NCBI GenBank assembly: GCA_032622095.1 | Contig: CP136061.1 | Location: 249,253,582-249,317,581 of the forward strand | DNA from: Siphonodentalium dalli | Lineage: Eukaryota; Mollusca; Scaphopoda; Gadilida; Siphonodentaliidae | DNA: 64,000 bases | Reading direction: 5' to 3' | Part shown: positions 1 through 11,500 of the stretch, piece by piece | How the letters are laid out: every line of letters begins with the position of its first letter | Numbering within the stretch: the first letter of the stretch is position 1 | Notes under the pieces: model-generated | Told to the model about the DNA's origin: nothing | Databases searched by the model: none | The model's input: only the letters and a program-made list of their open reading frames with translations | Translations under genes and position numbers: made by a program

Positions 1-4
1 ATAG

Positions 5-1156
5 ATGTGTTGATTCAAGATAATCAATTGATTAATCCAAATAACTGAGATGATCTGATTAATCACGTTAGAATGGCTAACCAAGTTGGTTAATCCTCAG
101 ACATACGTTCTACCAAATTTCCCGGTATATAAAAATTGATTTTCTCTAAATCTATCAGAAATTTCTTTTTGTGCAAGCGATTATTGTGACACAATATTTA
201 AGATATTGTTGATCAATGAAAAATTGAGCTGAGATTATTTCTGGGTTATGGGTTCATAACTAAGTTGCGCGCGTCAGACATAAGGAGTCAGAGCGGTGTG
301 TATGCTTATCTAATCCAATGGTAGGCGTAGGTGTGCATGAAAATGAAATTATGTAAATAGATGCTGCGTGTGTTGTGTTATCATTCTACTTCTTATTCGT
401 ATAGATATGACATATTTATACTTTTTGTGTGGTCATGTTTTCTATTTGTATATATGTTAAATGTTCGTGATTGTATTCGACATCTCTTCATTATATGGAG
501 GAAAAATAAAGATATATATATATATAACAACACTGGCATAATTCCAGTTGATTGCTCCCTGCTTGAGTGGACCACACTGCATATCAAAATCTGTTTTCAT
601 TCGGCTGGAGAGGTTTCGGTGGCTCAGTCGGTTAGGGATACAGCTCCAAGCCGTCTCCAACGCTGGCGATGAGGGTTCAAATCCAGATGTTTCCACCATG
701 GACTTTTTAACTCGAAATCGTTGGCCGGTCGTTTACCGTACACTGTCGACGCGATGCGAGTTATTTTAGGGAATTGCAGCAAGCTATAGCGATGGACAAC
801 ACATTTCTGGTTTTTAGCGGATGTATCTTCGCGGATGTCTCATTGTTGCAGTATGTACCTTTTATGACCGCGTTAGTTGCATTCGATGTTTAAGTATGAA
901 CGATGGCTGGGCCACTTGATTGTATTGCGGGAACACAATGCATATTATAACAGCTAACTGTGCTGATGTTGTATGTCTCAGTTGGAATGTAGAATAAAGG
1001 TCGTATTGCGAAGTATCGGGCGTGTATTTAATCCGATTAGTAATTTTTTGGTCCGCATTTAGAGGCTTTCTGGCGTGGTGAATGAGACACATGCAGTAAA
1101 TAAGCCGTAGTTTTTGTAATAATTTGAAGGATTAGTTGTTTTAACGGAATTCTGAG
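5..1156. repeat. Left copy of a 1.15-kb direct duplication
   Basis: Nearly identical base by base to 7462-8614, at a constant offset of about 7458, with only scattered substitutions, so the duplication is recent. It may continue beyond the window's left edge. It contains a tRNA-derived SINE-like segment. The ends lack TG...CA and no gag/pol lies between the copies, so this is not read as an LTR pair. Confidence 0.93.
596..700 (+). repeat. tRNA-derived SINE-like promoter segment
   Basis: An A box TGGCTCAGTCGG (620-631) and a B box GGTTCAAATCC (674-684) have tRNA spacing and fit the RNA polymerase III internal promoter consensus. The acceptor-stem halves do not pair, so this is a SINE head or tRNA relic rather than a working tRNA. 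Confidence 0.7.
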
Positions 1157-1289
1157 ATCGTTAAAACGGAATTAATGGATCGTCCAAAGCCATGGGACGA
1201 ATCCGGCCAGTTGCAGTCTGATTTCACACGCGTTGCAGGTGTCATTTGATGATTTTTTCTTGATAACATTTGCCACTAATTTCTGCTGC

Positions 1290-1480
1290 TCTCTACACAA
1301 GGTCAAATCGGGTAAAACCTGACTGATTTCGACGGGTACTTTTGTCGGGTACTTTTGTCCGGGGAGTGATTTGGACGGGTCAAATCGTGACATCGACCTG
1401 ACCTTGACCTTCAAAATGGTCAATTCAAGGTCAATTCGCGCAATTCGCCGAAAAGCAGAGGGAAAACAGCCCGGTATGTA
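1290..1480 (+). repeat. Dispersed repeat fragment with TGACCTTGACCTT motif
   Basis: Matches the tandem units at 25690-26230 and 53030-53310: a GACGAAATTTGATACC-like block, a GGGTCAAATCGTGAC block, then TGACCTTGACCTTCAAAA. It ends in a GAAAAGCAGAGGGAAAACAG block shared with 26205. Confidence 0.7.
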
Positions 1481-1674
1481 TGTATCCATACGCCAACTAC
1501 CAGAAGATACAGTATTATGTTGCTGGTGATACTTCGCATCATCTTATGTTCCTAAAATAATTTGGTATTAAGTTTTATTCTAAATGGGTTCTCACTTCCA
1601 CTCGGTTATATTTAACCCTTGGAGTGCCAGGGGCCGATCACATCGGCCCTAAACCTACAAAATAAGGCTGTTAA

Positions 1675-1762
1675 AAAATGTTAGGCCAATGCATTCTCTT
1701 ATATATGCGAGGCGACCTATGGTCGACTCGCATATATAAGAGAATGCATTGTCACAGGGTAT
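1675..1762. repeat. Palindromic hairpin element (GCATTCTCTTATATATGCGAG family)
   Basis: The block GCATTCTCTTATATATGCGA is followed about 18 bases later by its reverse complement, giving an almost perfect hairpin. The same hairpin recurs at about 14030, 14310, 19300, 19580, 20790, 21300, 28340-28490 and 35090-35250. Confidence 0.9.
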
Positions 1763-1764
1763 AT

Positions 1765-2860
1765 GGGTTGATACAAACATCGGACCTGGCACTCAAAGGG
1801 TTAATTTGGTATCGCCACCATGGATGAGCCATGTTTTACTCCCGAAGCTGAAGAAATCGTAATTCAGGGGCGTCAAATGGGATTATGCATATTAACATTT
1901 TATACTATAGTACCAGTTCGTGTGCTGTAATGAATTCGGTAATATTAGCCAGTGTGTGTTGTCATTGCCAACAAAATCACCTAACCTTCGTGACCATGAC
2001 ACATACGCGTGCAAAGTCAACCCGTTCAGAAGTATCGTGTCAACGTCTGGCGTCTACTAAACGTGTGGCGAAGAATAATCCTATCTTCTGCTAAACGAAT
2101 GACCAATCAGCGCTGTGCAGCAGAGATTTTCCGTAGCGGAATGATTTTAATTTTATTGAAGCCAATTGTGGCTTCTTGTACTCGCATGTGTCCCGTAGCT
2201 AGTGGAGAGTGATATATTGGCCGTGTAACGGGAACAAAATCAGGAGTCCATAAGTTTTGATAACTTTATATTTGTATAAGTCTCTGCCGGGAAGCACTGT
2301 GTAAACAGGTTATGAAGAGGTGTTGCTGGTAGGTAAGTTCCGGGTGAAGTGCCGTTCTGTCTCTCAAGAACGGGTAGTTATTTTCTAGTATCGGTGGTAT
2401 CATGTGTCCATATAAGGTCTGAGGTATCATGATATACATGTTATCTATACGTTCACTATAGCGTATATCACACTATTGTTACTGGAGTATTCTATTTTTT
2501 CTACCCATACCTGTGTTGTACAATGAATGCAACCAGTCATAGGCAATTAAGGTATGCTCTTATTAATTATGTGCATGTGTACGCTCGTATGCATCAATTC
2601 ATATGCCTCGCATGTTACACGGTGCTTACCACTACATGATTAACCATATCAATACAACAGCGGGGAATGGAAGATTATCCCAGATCCGGGAACACACCAA
2701 ACTCTATCTATCATACTATCTTGTGTACTATCGGACACATGCCGTGGTTGGAACAGAACGGAAATTCAACATGCATGCATCATTCGTCGTGGTACTGATA
2801 TGTGGACGAGCACAAGGTGGCACATAAACAGCATAGAGTTGTCCTCCTTCATTAATGTTT
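1765..2860. other. No recognisable gene
   Basis: Short open frames only; none has splice context, domain motifs or unusual composition. It lies downstream of the protease gene. Confidence 0.5.
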
Positions 2861-2861
2861 A

Positions 2862-3655
2862 GGTTTTCTACACCAAATGTGTAGCCCTGCTACACAATCA
2901 TTATAATCAATTTTGATCTTAAACATATTTGTGTAGTATATGTGTAGTTTCATATTCATACACAAATTGTGTAACAATTTTTACACATAAATGGGTAAAT
3001 TTATACAGATTTATACACAACTGTGTGCATAAAATCAACGCATATCCCTCATACATTTTGTGTAGGTTCTTACACACAAAGTTCGTAGACAAGAAATGTA
3101 AGTTCAGTAGTCCGACCTGTGGGTATATTATTAAAGATAAATGCATATTTATATGTTAAAACTTTCATGGCGTATAGTGGTATGTAGTATTTTGTTCTGT
3201 ACTGTGTGAGATTTTGTTTTATATTAACAATCCAGGGTCGTGGCGTAATTGCATAATATTAGTATTATTACAACAATCATAACAAAAGTCTAAGGGCAGT
3301 AATCGCCATGAAAGTTATAACAAATAAATCCTTATATATTATTTATACTATACCCACAAATCGGAATTCTGAACTTACAATCCTTGTCTACGATCTATGT
3401 AGATTGCATGCTGAAAAAAAAAAATTCTCAAACAATATGGCCGTCATGCAGCAGAAGTTATGAATCTGAAAGTACCACAATGCGCATGCTCTACGATCTT
3501 ACACAATTGTGTGTAACAGAATATACACAATATGTATAGAATGGCCCTTTGTCCATGTAGTTATATGTAAAACTATACATTGATGTGTGTGTTAATCGTG
3601 TTTACACATTACATGTGTAATCGCTTCTACACATTAGTCATAAGAGTGTTCCCTG
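2862..3655. repeat. Fold-back element rich in TGTGTA/TACACA
   Basis: About 46 bases at 3083-3130 recur inverted at 3345-3393, flanked on both sides by many TACACA/TGTGTA blocks. The symmetry suggests a non-autonomous inverted-repeat element. Exact ends and target duplication are not clear. Confidence 0.55.
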
Positions 3656-4140
3656 TATCATCTGTAAGGTTCATTTTGACTTGGAAATTTGTGAATTGAG
3701 GATTCAGGGGTATATGGTGGAGACCTTCGTCCGTCCGTCCATCATAGTGCATATTTTGTCCACACTTTTTTCCAGAGTTATGTCCCTCTGCCAGAGATAT
3801 GACTCAGGGTTTGTTTTGTCCGCATTTTTTCCAGAGTAATGGTAATTTGCCAGAGCTATGAACCGGGGCTAAACTGAGAGAAATGTCCCACTATTACTTT
3901 ATTTTCTCTATATATATATAGCCAATATTGAGCGTAGAGTCGGATGTATTGGCCCACTCTTGGCGTTGCCCTTCTTTGTCATTGGGATTCGTGTTTTGAG
4001 GTATTGGAGCTGATAAAATTAGTCATTTATGATATCATTTAATGACAACAAATAAACACATGTCAATTATAGTGCTGATAAATACGTAGGAGTGTAACTC
4101 AGTGAATGGTCACCTTTCACATAATGAACTACTACACATG
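3656..4140. other. No recognisable gene; short CCAGAG duplication
   Basis: A roughly 60-base segment around 3760-3860 is imperfectly doubled (TTTTTCCAGAGT...GCCAGAG). Nothing else is identifiable. Confidence 0.4.
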
Positions 4141-4143
4141 GTT

Positions 4144-4238
4144 TAAACCTACAGTGACGGTCCAACCAAACCTACAGTGACGGTCCAACCAAACCTACAG
4201 TGACGGTCCAACCAAACCTACAGTGACGGTCCAACCAA
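4144..4238. repeat. 23-bp tandem repeat, 4 copies
   Basis: Four consecutive exact copies of a unit beginning AAACCTACAGTGACGGTCCA. Confidence 0.95.
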
Positions 4239-4239
4239 A

Positions 4240-5178
4240 CCGGGTCTAAGTGGGCGTTTCGGTAGCTGGCTGATTAGAAGAGCATGCAATGGAACTACAA
4301 TTACCAGGCGGTCCACAAGCAGGTCGGTAGAATGATTATTTGCCCGCCGTCAATTAGTGAGAAGATGCACACGCTTATAACAACCCTCGTGTCATAATAA
4401 ATAAATTGTGATATGATAGTACCAAGCCGCCACTCTCACATTATAGACACATCTCAATCAATCAGCCCCGCCAATTTAAACACCCTTGCTGGACCGTCGA
4501 ATGATATGGTTTAGTTGCCAAAAAAAAAAACGCAATACAAAAAATCGCAATATACAAAATAACTTATCCCCGCACACCATTGTTTAGCTTGACAACATAG
4601 AGACACTATTACTGAAATGAAAGCTGGTCTGGCTGACCTGAGGTATCGGGTTTAAACCACTGATTTAGTTGTAAAACCTAAATGTTTGTGTAACCAAGTT
4701 AAAACCGAATATGAAGAAGTGTGTTTTCAAAATACATTAACGTATCTGGCCCTGCGTGTTTGTACACTGACATGATAACATGTGTGTTAAAATCATCGAA
4801 CAAACAAGATATCACGATGAAGAGTCAGATGAATTCATTTTATACCATAATTTGCTATGCTATTGTGTGTGTAACACCTATTTTGTAATTTTCATATTTA
4901 CACCCTACTGTGGGTAGGCCTATACATCATAGTTCATATATGTTGTTGTTATATCAATTAAATGTGAGGAGAATTGCCTACATTTCAATAAAAAGTAACT
5001 CAATGGTGTTATATGCACTATGAAACAGATGACTGGGTTTATCAAGTGACTGATGGCTTGGATACAATCTGACGTCATGACGTAAATGTGTGCATCACTA
5101 CGCGTGACGCACGTTACTTATAGCGTCGTGTGTGTCTCTCTCGTTGATGATGCATTCTAAAAGTAAACAGCAGAGTAG
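4240..5178. other. No recognisable gene
   Basis: AT-rich sequence beyond the protease 3' end. No supportable coding or RNA feature seen. Confidence 0.5.
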
Positions 5179-5184
5179 TTTAAT
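5179..5184 (-). promoter_or_regulatory. Candidate polyadenylation signal (ATTAAA)
   Basis: On the minus strand ATTAAA lies about 200 bases after the stop codon of the serine protease. It is the commonest natural variant of AATAAA. A short six-base signal in AT-rich DNA is weak evidence. Confidence 0.35.
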
Positions 5185-5256
5185 TCGCAAAACAAATCAA
5201 AACTAACAATTATGGCATAAATAAAATACATCCATAGCAGCCGATAGTACTAAATG

Positions 5257-5334
5257 TTCACCACTCGTGGTATTGTGGTTTTAACCACTCGCCAAAAGGC
5301 TTGTGGTTAAAACCACAATACCACCCGTGGTGAA
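5257..5334. repeat. Near-perfect 32-bp inverted repeat in the protease 3' UTR
   Basis: Arms at 5257-5288 and 5302-5334 pair over about 32 bases with one mismatch around a 13-base loop. It begins about 47 bases after the protease stop codon, so in the transcript it would form a very stable hairpin. It may be a small fold-back insertion. Confidence 0.8.
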
Positions 5335-5380
5335 AATTTGGTGCTCTCGGCTAAAACGGTGTATTCTATAGATATCAGCG

Positions 5381-5560
5381 CTATCCCGCTGGAGGGGTGT
5401 ATAGCCTAATCTGACTGTTAATCCAATCAATGTATGACGAAACGCGTGTGTAAACGTTCGGAAAATTGGGCGTGTTGCATGCATAGCTCCCCCACGATGT
5501 GATTCCAGCCAGAACGTAAGATCCCCGTCTGAAGCACACCAATGGACTTCCGGAGTCGCC
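5381..5560 (-). CDS. Exon 6: serine protease Ser195 and C-terminus
   Basis: The acceptor CTCTGTTTCAG precedes GGC at 5560; the exon runs 59 codons to TAG at 5383-5381. It opens [10 protein letters not shown] with nucleophile Ser195 and Cys201, then [10 protein letters not shown] with Trp215-Gly216, Cys220, [18 protein letters not shown] (the C-terminal helix), and a short tail. GDSGSP instead of the usual GDSGGP and Asn instead of Gly at position 226 are departures from trypsin. The phase-0 start matches the AAG-GT end of exon 5. The exon lies between the two 1.15-kb direct duplicates, so copy-number change there could delete or double it. Confidence 0.96.
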   Translation of the reverse strand, partial: GDSGSPLVCFRRGSYVLAGITSWGSYACNTPNFPNVYTRVSSYIDWINSQIRLYTPPAG

Positions 5561-8500
5561 CTGAAACAGAGATAACAAAGAAACATCATATACGTACATC
5601 AGTACATGAGAGCTAATTTTATCAATACATATAGCTACTAGCAATTATTAATTAAAAGAGCTAAGATTAAAGGTGGATTATCTCTTCCGCAACATGGTCT
5701 ATATAGTTTCCTGGGTTTGAAATAATGAATACGAATCGAAGACCCATGTCCTGAAACGCGTCTATCAATTATTATTGATTTTATTTGGAATTTTGTTCGT
5801 ATAAAATAACTCTGTGCCGTTCAATGATGGTCCCTGATATTCACGGCCGTCTTTTTTATTTTAGTTTTTTAGTTATTTTCAGTTATTTTAATCATTGACA
5901 ATATGCTACACTGTAGGTCTTATTTACTTGATTCGCACTTAATATTACAATATATACACTCAATCGGAGACTTTTTGCGCCTCGCATTGATTCGGAGCAC
6001 CGTACTGGAGGCCTCTATATAAAAGTTATATATATAGAACAAATAAGTGTCCCATTAATTGAATAAAATATTATCTAAAAAAAAAATCAATATTAATTGA
6101 TAGAACCGTTTCCGGGCAGGGATTTCCTTTTCAAGCGTATTATTTCATACCCAGATAAACTATTTAAAATTTGTTATTTAAAGAGACAATCCATCTTTCA
6201 TAATAAAGATAACAAAGTTTATTAATAAAGCTAACAAAGTTTATTAATACATATAGCTAAGTTTATCAATAAAGCTAACTAAGTTTATCAATACATATAG
6301 CTAAGTTGATCATCAAAGAAAGCTAAGTTTTTGTTTTTTACTAAAGAGAGTTAAGTGTATTAACAAAGATAGTTAAGTTTATTAATAAAGATAGCTACGT
6401 TTATTAATAGTGATAACTTTTATTTATTAATAAAGATAGTTAATTTTATCAATACAGATGGTTAAAGGTACTCAACCCGATAAAACTCCTCTCAATTACT
6501 ATTTCAATGGCTTCGGGGGTCAAAAATATTTGATTCGAGTCGAGGAAGTCACCCATCAAAGCTCAGATTTGTTAGATATCGATTTTAGAAATCTAATATT
6601 TTTCATTATCGGGAATTGTTTCTGGCCCAGAAGACAGTAAAAAATTCGTTGTTATTACCCACTTGATCATAGAGTTATCCATCCTTGTCTGTTTGAATAT
6701 AATTTTGGCGTAAAATCTCGAGCATGTTACCAAATTGACGGCAGTTATTGGTACTCATCTCGAGAACATAAGAATTTTCAAAAATCAATATCTAATAACT
6801 CTGAGCTTTGTTTGATGGGTTCCTCGACTCGAATCAAATATTTGTTACCCCCAAAGCCAAAGAAATAGTAATATAGGACCCTCTGATCGGATTGTTGTTG
6901 TTGGAATCTGTTGAGATGGGGGCCCTCTTTACGGGTTGAGTACCTTTAAGTTTATTAATAAAGATATCTAAGTTTATTATCAAAGATAGCTAAGTGTTTT
7001 TAATAAAGAGAGTTAAGTTTATTCATAATGATAATTAAGTATATAAATAGAGATAGTTAAGTCCATTAATACAGATGGTTAAGTTTATTGATAAAGATAT
7101 TTATTAATACAGATAGTTAAGTTTTTAAATAAAGATAGCCAAGTGTTTTAACACAGATAGTTAAGTTTATTCATAATGATAATTAAGTTTATAAATACAG
7201 ATAGTTAAGTTTATTATTACAGTAGCTAAATTCATTAATAAAGATAGCAACGTTTACTAATACAGATAGTTAAGTGTATTAATGAAAATAGCTAAGTTTA
7301 TTAATATAGATACTTAACTTTATTAATAAAGATAGTTAAGTTTATTAATAAAGATAGCTACGGTAATAATACAATTAGATTAGTTAATTATTGAAGAGCT
7401 AAGTTGATTTAACAAAGTTTAAAATTAGTTGATTAAAGCAAGATTGACTAATCAAGATACATGTGTTGATTCAAGATAATCAATTGATTAATCCAAATAA
7501 CTGAGATGATCTGATTAATCACGTTAGAATGGCTAACCAAGTTGGTTAATCCTCAGACATACGTTCTACCAAATTTCCCGGTATTTAAAAATTGATTTTC
7601 TCTAAATCTATCAGAAATTTCTTTTTGTGCAAGCGATTATTGTGACACAATATTTAAGATATTGTTGATCAATGAAAAATTGAGCTGAGATTATTTCTGG
7701 GTTATGGGTTCATAACTAAGTTGCGCGCGTCAGACATAAGGAGTCAGAGCGGTGTGTATGCTTAACTAATGCAATGGTAGGCGTAGGTGTGCATGAAAAT
7801 GAAATTATGTAAATAGATGCTGCGTGTGTTGTGTTATCATTCTACTTCTTATTCGTATAGATATGACATATTTATACTTTTTGTGTGGTCATGTTTTCTA
7901 TTTGTATATATGTTAAATGTTCGTGATTGTATTCGACATCTCTTCATTATATGGAGGAAAAATAAAGATATATATATATATATAACAACACTGGCATAAT
8001 TCCAGTTGATTGCTCCCTGCTTGAGTGGACCACACTGCATATCAAAATCTGTTTTCATTCGGCTGGAGTGGTTTCGGTGGCTCAGTCGGTTAGGGATACA
8101 GCTCCAAGCCGTCTCCAACGCTGGCGATGAGGGTTCAAATCCAGATGTTTCCACCATGGACCTTTTAACTCGAAATCGTTGGCCGGTCGTTTATCGTACA
8201 CTGTCGACGCGATGGGAGTTATTTTAGGGAATTGCAGCAAGCTATAGCGATGGACAACACATTTCTGGTTTTTAGCGGATGTATCTTCGCGGATGTCTCA
8301 TTGTTGCAGTATGTACCTTTTATGACCGCGTTAGTTGCATTCGATGTTTAAGTATGAACGATGGCTGGGCCACTTGATTTTATTGCGGGAACACAATGCA
8401 TATTATAACAGCTAACTGTGCTGATGTTGTATGTCTCAGTTGGAATGTAGAATAAAGGTCGTATTGCGAAGTATCGGGCGTGTATTTAATCCGATTAGTA

Positions 8501-11500
8501 ATTTTTTGGTCCGCATTTAGAGGCTTTCTGGCGTGGTGAATGAGACACATGCAGTAAATAAGCCGTAGTTTTTGTAATAATTTGAAGGATTAGTTGTTTT
8601 AACGGAATTCTGAGGTGGTGCATTCATGAAAACATTATAATTTATATTATATACACTCCTTGTGCTCACCTTACAAACGCCCTCCTCTCCGTTGCCAACA
8701 CATATATGTTTTGAAGAGATATAGGTCCCCCATTTGTTCCGACACGTGTTCCTGCTCACCAGCGATACCCTCAGTTCGTGTAGTACGTTACTCTCTGCAC
8801 CTGAAACATGAAGTGAGCTGGGTTAGTACGTTACTCTCTGTACCTGACACATGAATCGATTTCGTGTAGTACGTTACTCTCTGTACCTGAAACATGAAGT
8901 GAGCTGGGTTAGTACGTTACTCTCTGTACCTGGCACATGAATCGATTTCGTGTAGTACGTTACTATCTGCACCTGAAACATGAAGTGAGCTGGGTTAGTA
9001 CGTTACTCTATGTACCTGGCACATGAATCGATTTCGTGTAGTACGTTACTATCTGCACGTGAAACATTAATCGATTTCGTGTAGTACGTTACTATCTGTA
9101 CCTGAAACATGAAGTGAGCTGGGTTAGTACGTTACTCTATGTACCTGGCACATGAATCGATTTCGTGTAGTACGTTACTATCTGCACCTGAAACATGAAG
9201 TGAGCTGGGTTAGTACGTTATTCTATGTACCTGGCACATGAATCGATTTCGTGTAGTACGTTACTATCTGCACGTGAAACATTAATCGATTTCGTGTAGT
9301 ACGTTACTATCTGCACCTGAAACATGAAGTGAGCTGGGTTAGTACGTTACTCTCTGTACCTGGCACATGAATCGATTTCGTGTAGTACGTTACTATCTGC
9401 ACCTGAAACATGAAGTGAGCTGGGTTAGTACGTTACTCTATGTACCTGGCACATGAATCGATTTCGTGTAGTACGTTACTATCTGCACGTGAAACATTAA
9501 TCGATTTCGTGTAGTACGTTACTATCTGCACCTGAAACATGAAGTGAGCTGGGTTAGTACGTTACTCTCTGTACCTGGCACATGAATCGATTTCGTGTAG
9601 TACGTTACTATCTGCACCTGAAACATGAAGTGAGCTGGGTTAGTACGTTACTCTATGTACCTGGCACATGAATCGATTTCGTGTAGTACGTTACTATCTG
9701 CACGTGAAACATTAATCGATTTCGTGTAGTACGTTACTATCTGTACCTGAAACATGAAGTGAGCTGGGTTAGTACGTTACTCTATGTACCTGGCACATGA
9801 ATCGATTTCGTGTAGTACGTTACTATCTGCACCTGAAACATGAAGTGAGCTGGGTTAGTACGTTACTCTATGTACCTGGCACATGAATCGATTTCGTGTA
9901 GTACGTTACTATCTGCACGTGAAACATTAATCGATTTCGTGTAGTACGTTACTATCTGTACCTGACACATTAATCGAGCTGGTTTAGTACGTTACTATCT
10001 GCACCTGAAACATGAAGTGATATACTCTTTGAACAAATGTGTATAGTTTCTACAAAATATGTCTTACATTTTCTATCTCTTTAAATAACAAATTTGAAAT
10101 AGTTTCCTGTGTATAAAATAATAAATATGAACAGAAGACCCCTGTCCGGAAAGGCTTCTATCAATTAATATTGATTTTATTTCGAATATTTTATTGGGCT
10201 ATTTGTCTATTTTTAGAACAGACCATTCGGATGATACCATATAGCGATAGAGAGCATTATGCTGTTCATATGGCTACGTACCGAACTGTCCCAGATTGAT
10301 TGGTTGTATTGTTTTATTCCATAGTTATAAGCGATAATAAGTATAATTAATGTATATTTGTGACAAAATTACACAATAAAAGTTCTGGTCTCTGTAACCA
10401 CTATTGCTCGTTAGCTACATCAGAAAATATTCGAAATAAAATGAATATTCGCATTTCCGGACAGTACTCTTCGATTCAGATTTAATATTTTATACCCCGA
10501 TAACTATATATTACATGTTCACAAAGAGATAATCCACCTTTAACAAAATAGTATAGAAATGACATATGTGTCAGTGGAATATTCTCAACATTGCAAATGA
10601 ATGGATATTTGAGTATATTATATATAGTTAGTAGATGACGAAAAGGTCGATATATACCTGAACTCCCTTTCTACGAGCATAATATGTCCCACAAAGACAT
10701 TGAAATAATGCAAAATACAACTAAGAACAGGATGTTTGGGTCCCAGAAAAAACAACATCCATTTCCATGACATGGAATAGAAAAGAGCGTTCCGTGTTAG
10801 TCTATTCCCGATATGGTAGAAATAAAGAGCGTTCCGTGTTAGTCTATTCCCGATATGGTAGAAATAAAGAGCGTTCCATGTTAGTCTATTCCCGATATGG
10901 TAGAAATAAAGAGCGTTTGTCTCACTTCTGTGCGAATAATTGAAAACAGCTGGAAAATTGCTTTGACCATGAACTTATTATCTAAACATTTCACACCAAT
11001 GAATAGTAATCCATCTGTAGTTATATAAGGATTAACTGTCATGTGGACTGTTTTTATGGAGATGTAACGGTGAGGTAAGTGGACATAACTTGTGTAAAAC
11101 CCGAAGTGTTTTACATACAAGTTATGTCCACTTACCTCACCGTTACATCTCCATAAAAATAGTCCACATGACAGTTAATCCTTATATTTATATACATTTA
11201 GCGAAAAAGCCACTTTTGTAAATATATTTAAATCGAAAAGTGTATCGTGACAAGATCAGCCCAAAATACCCAATAGCACCCTTGGCAAAAGTTAATAGGA
11301 ACAATTTCTCTTCATGTTGAAACCCGATGATGTATTAAGTCAATCCTGCGCGAGTCAAAATGCGCCCAAAGAATTACGCGTTCGTCTTTCCAAACCTAAT
11401 GACGTATCGATGGTGTTATTAGCTTGGTGTTATGAGGCGTTACGCATTCACCGAGAAATAACTGCAACTAGCCACGTGGGCGCCGACCAATCAGAATGCT

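Noticed and set aside
596-700. Functional tRNA genes here and at 35303-35400
   Set aside because: A and B boxes are good, but acceptor stems and anticodon arms do not fold convincingly.
2919-3159. Overlapping 75-residue frames on both strands
   Set aside because: A mirror-image product of TACACA/TGTGTA inverted repeats.
5-8614. LTR retrotransposon with 1.15-kb LTRs
   Set aside because: No TG...CA ends, no gag/pol, no primer-binding site, and the interior contains a host exon.
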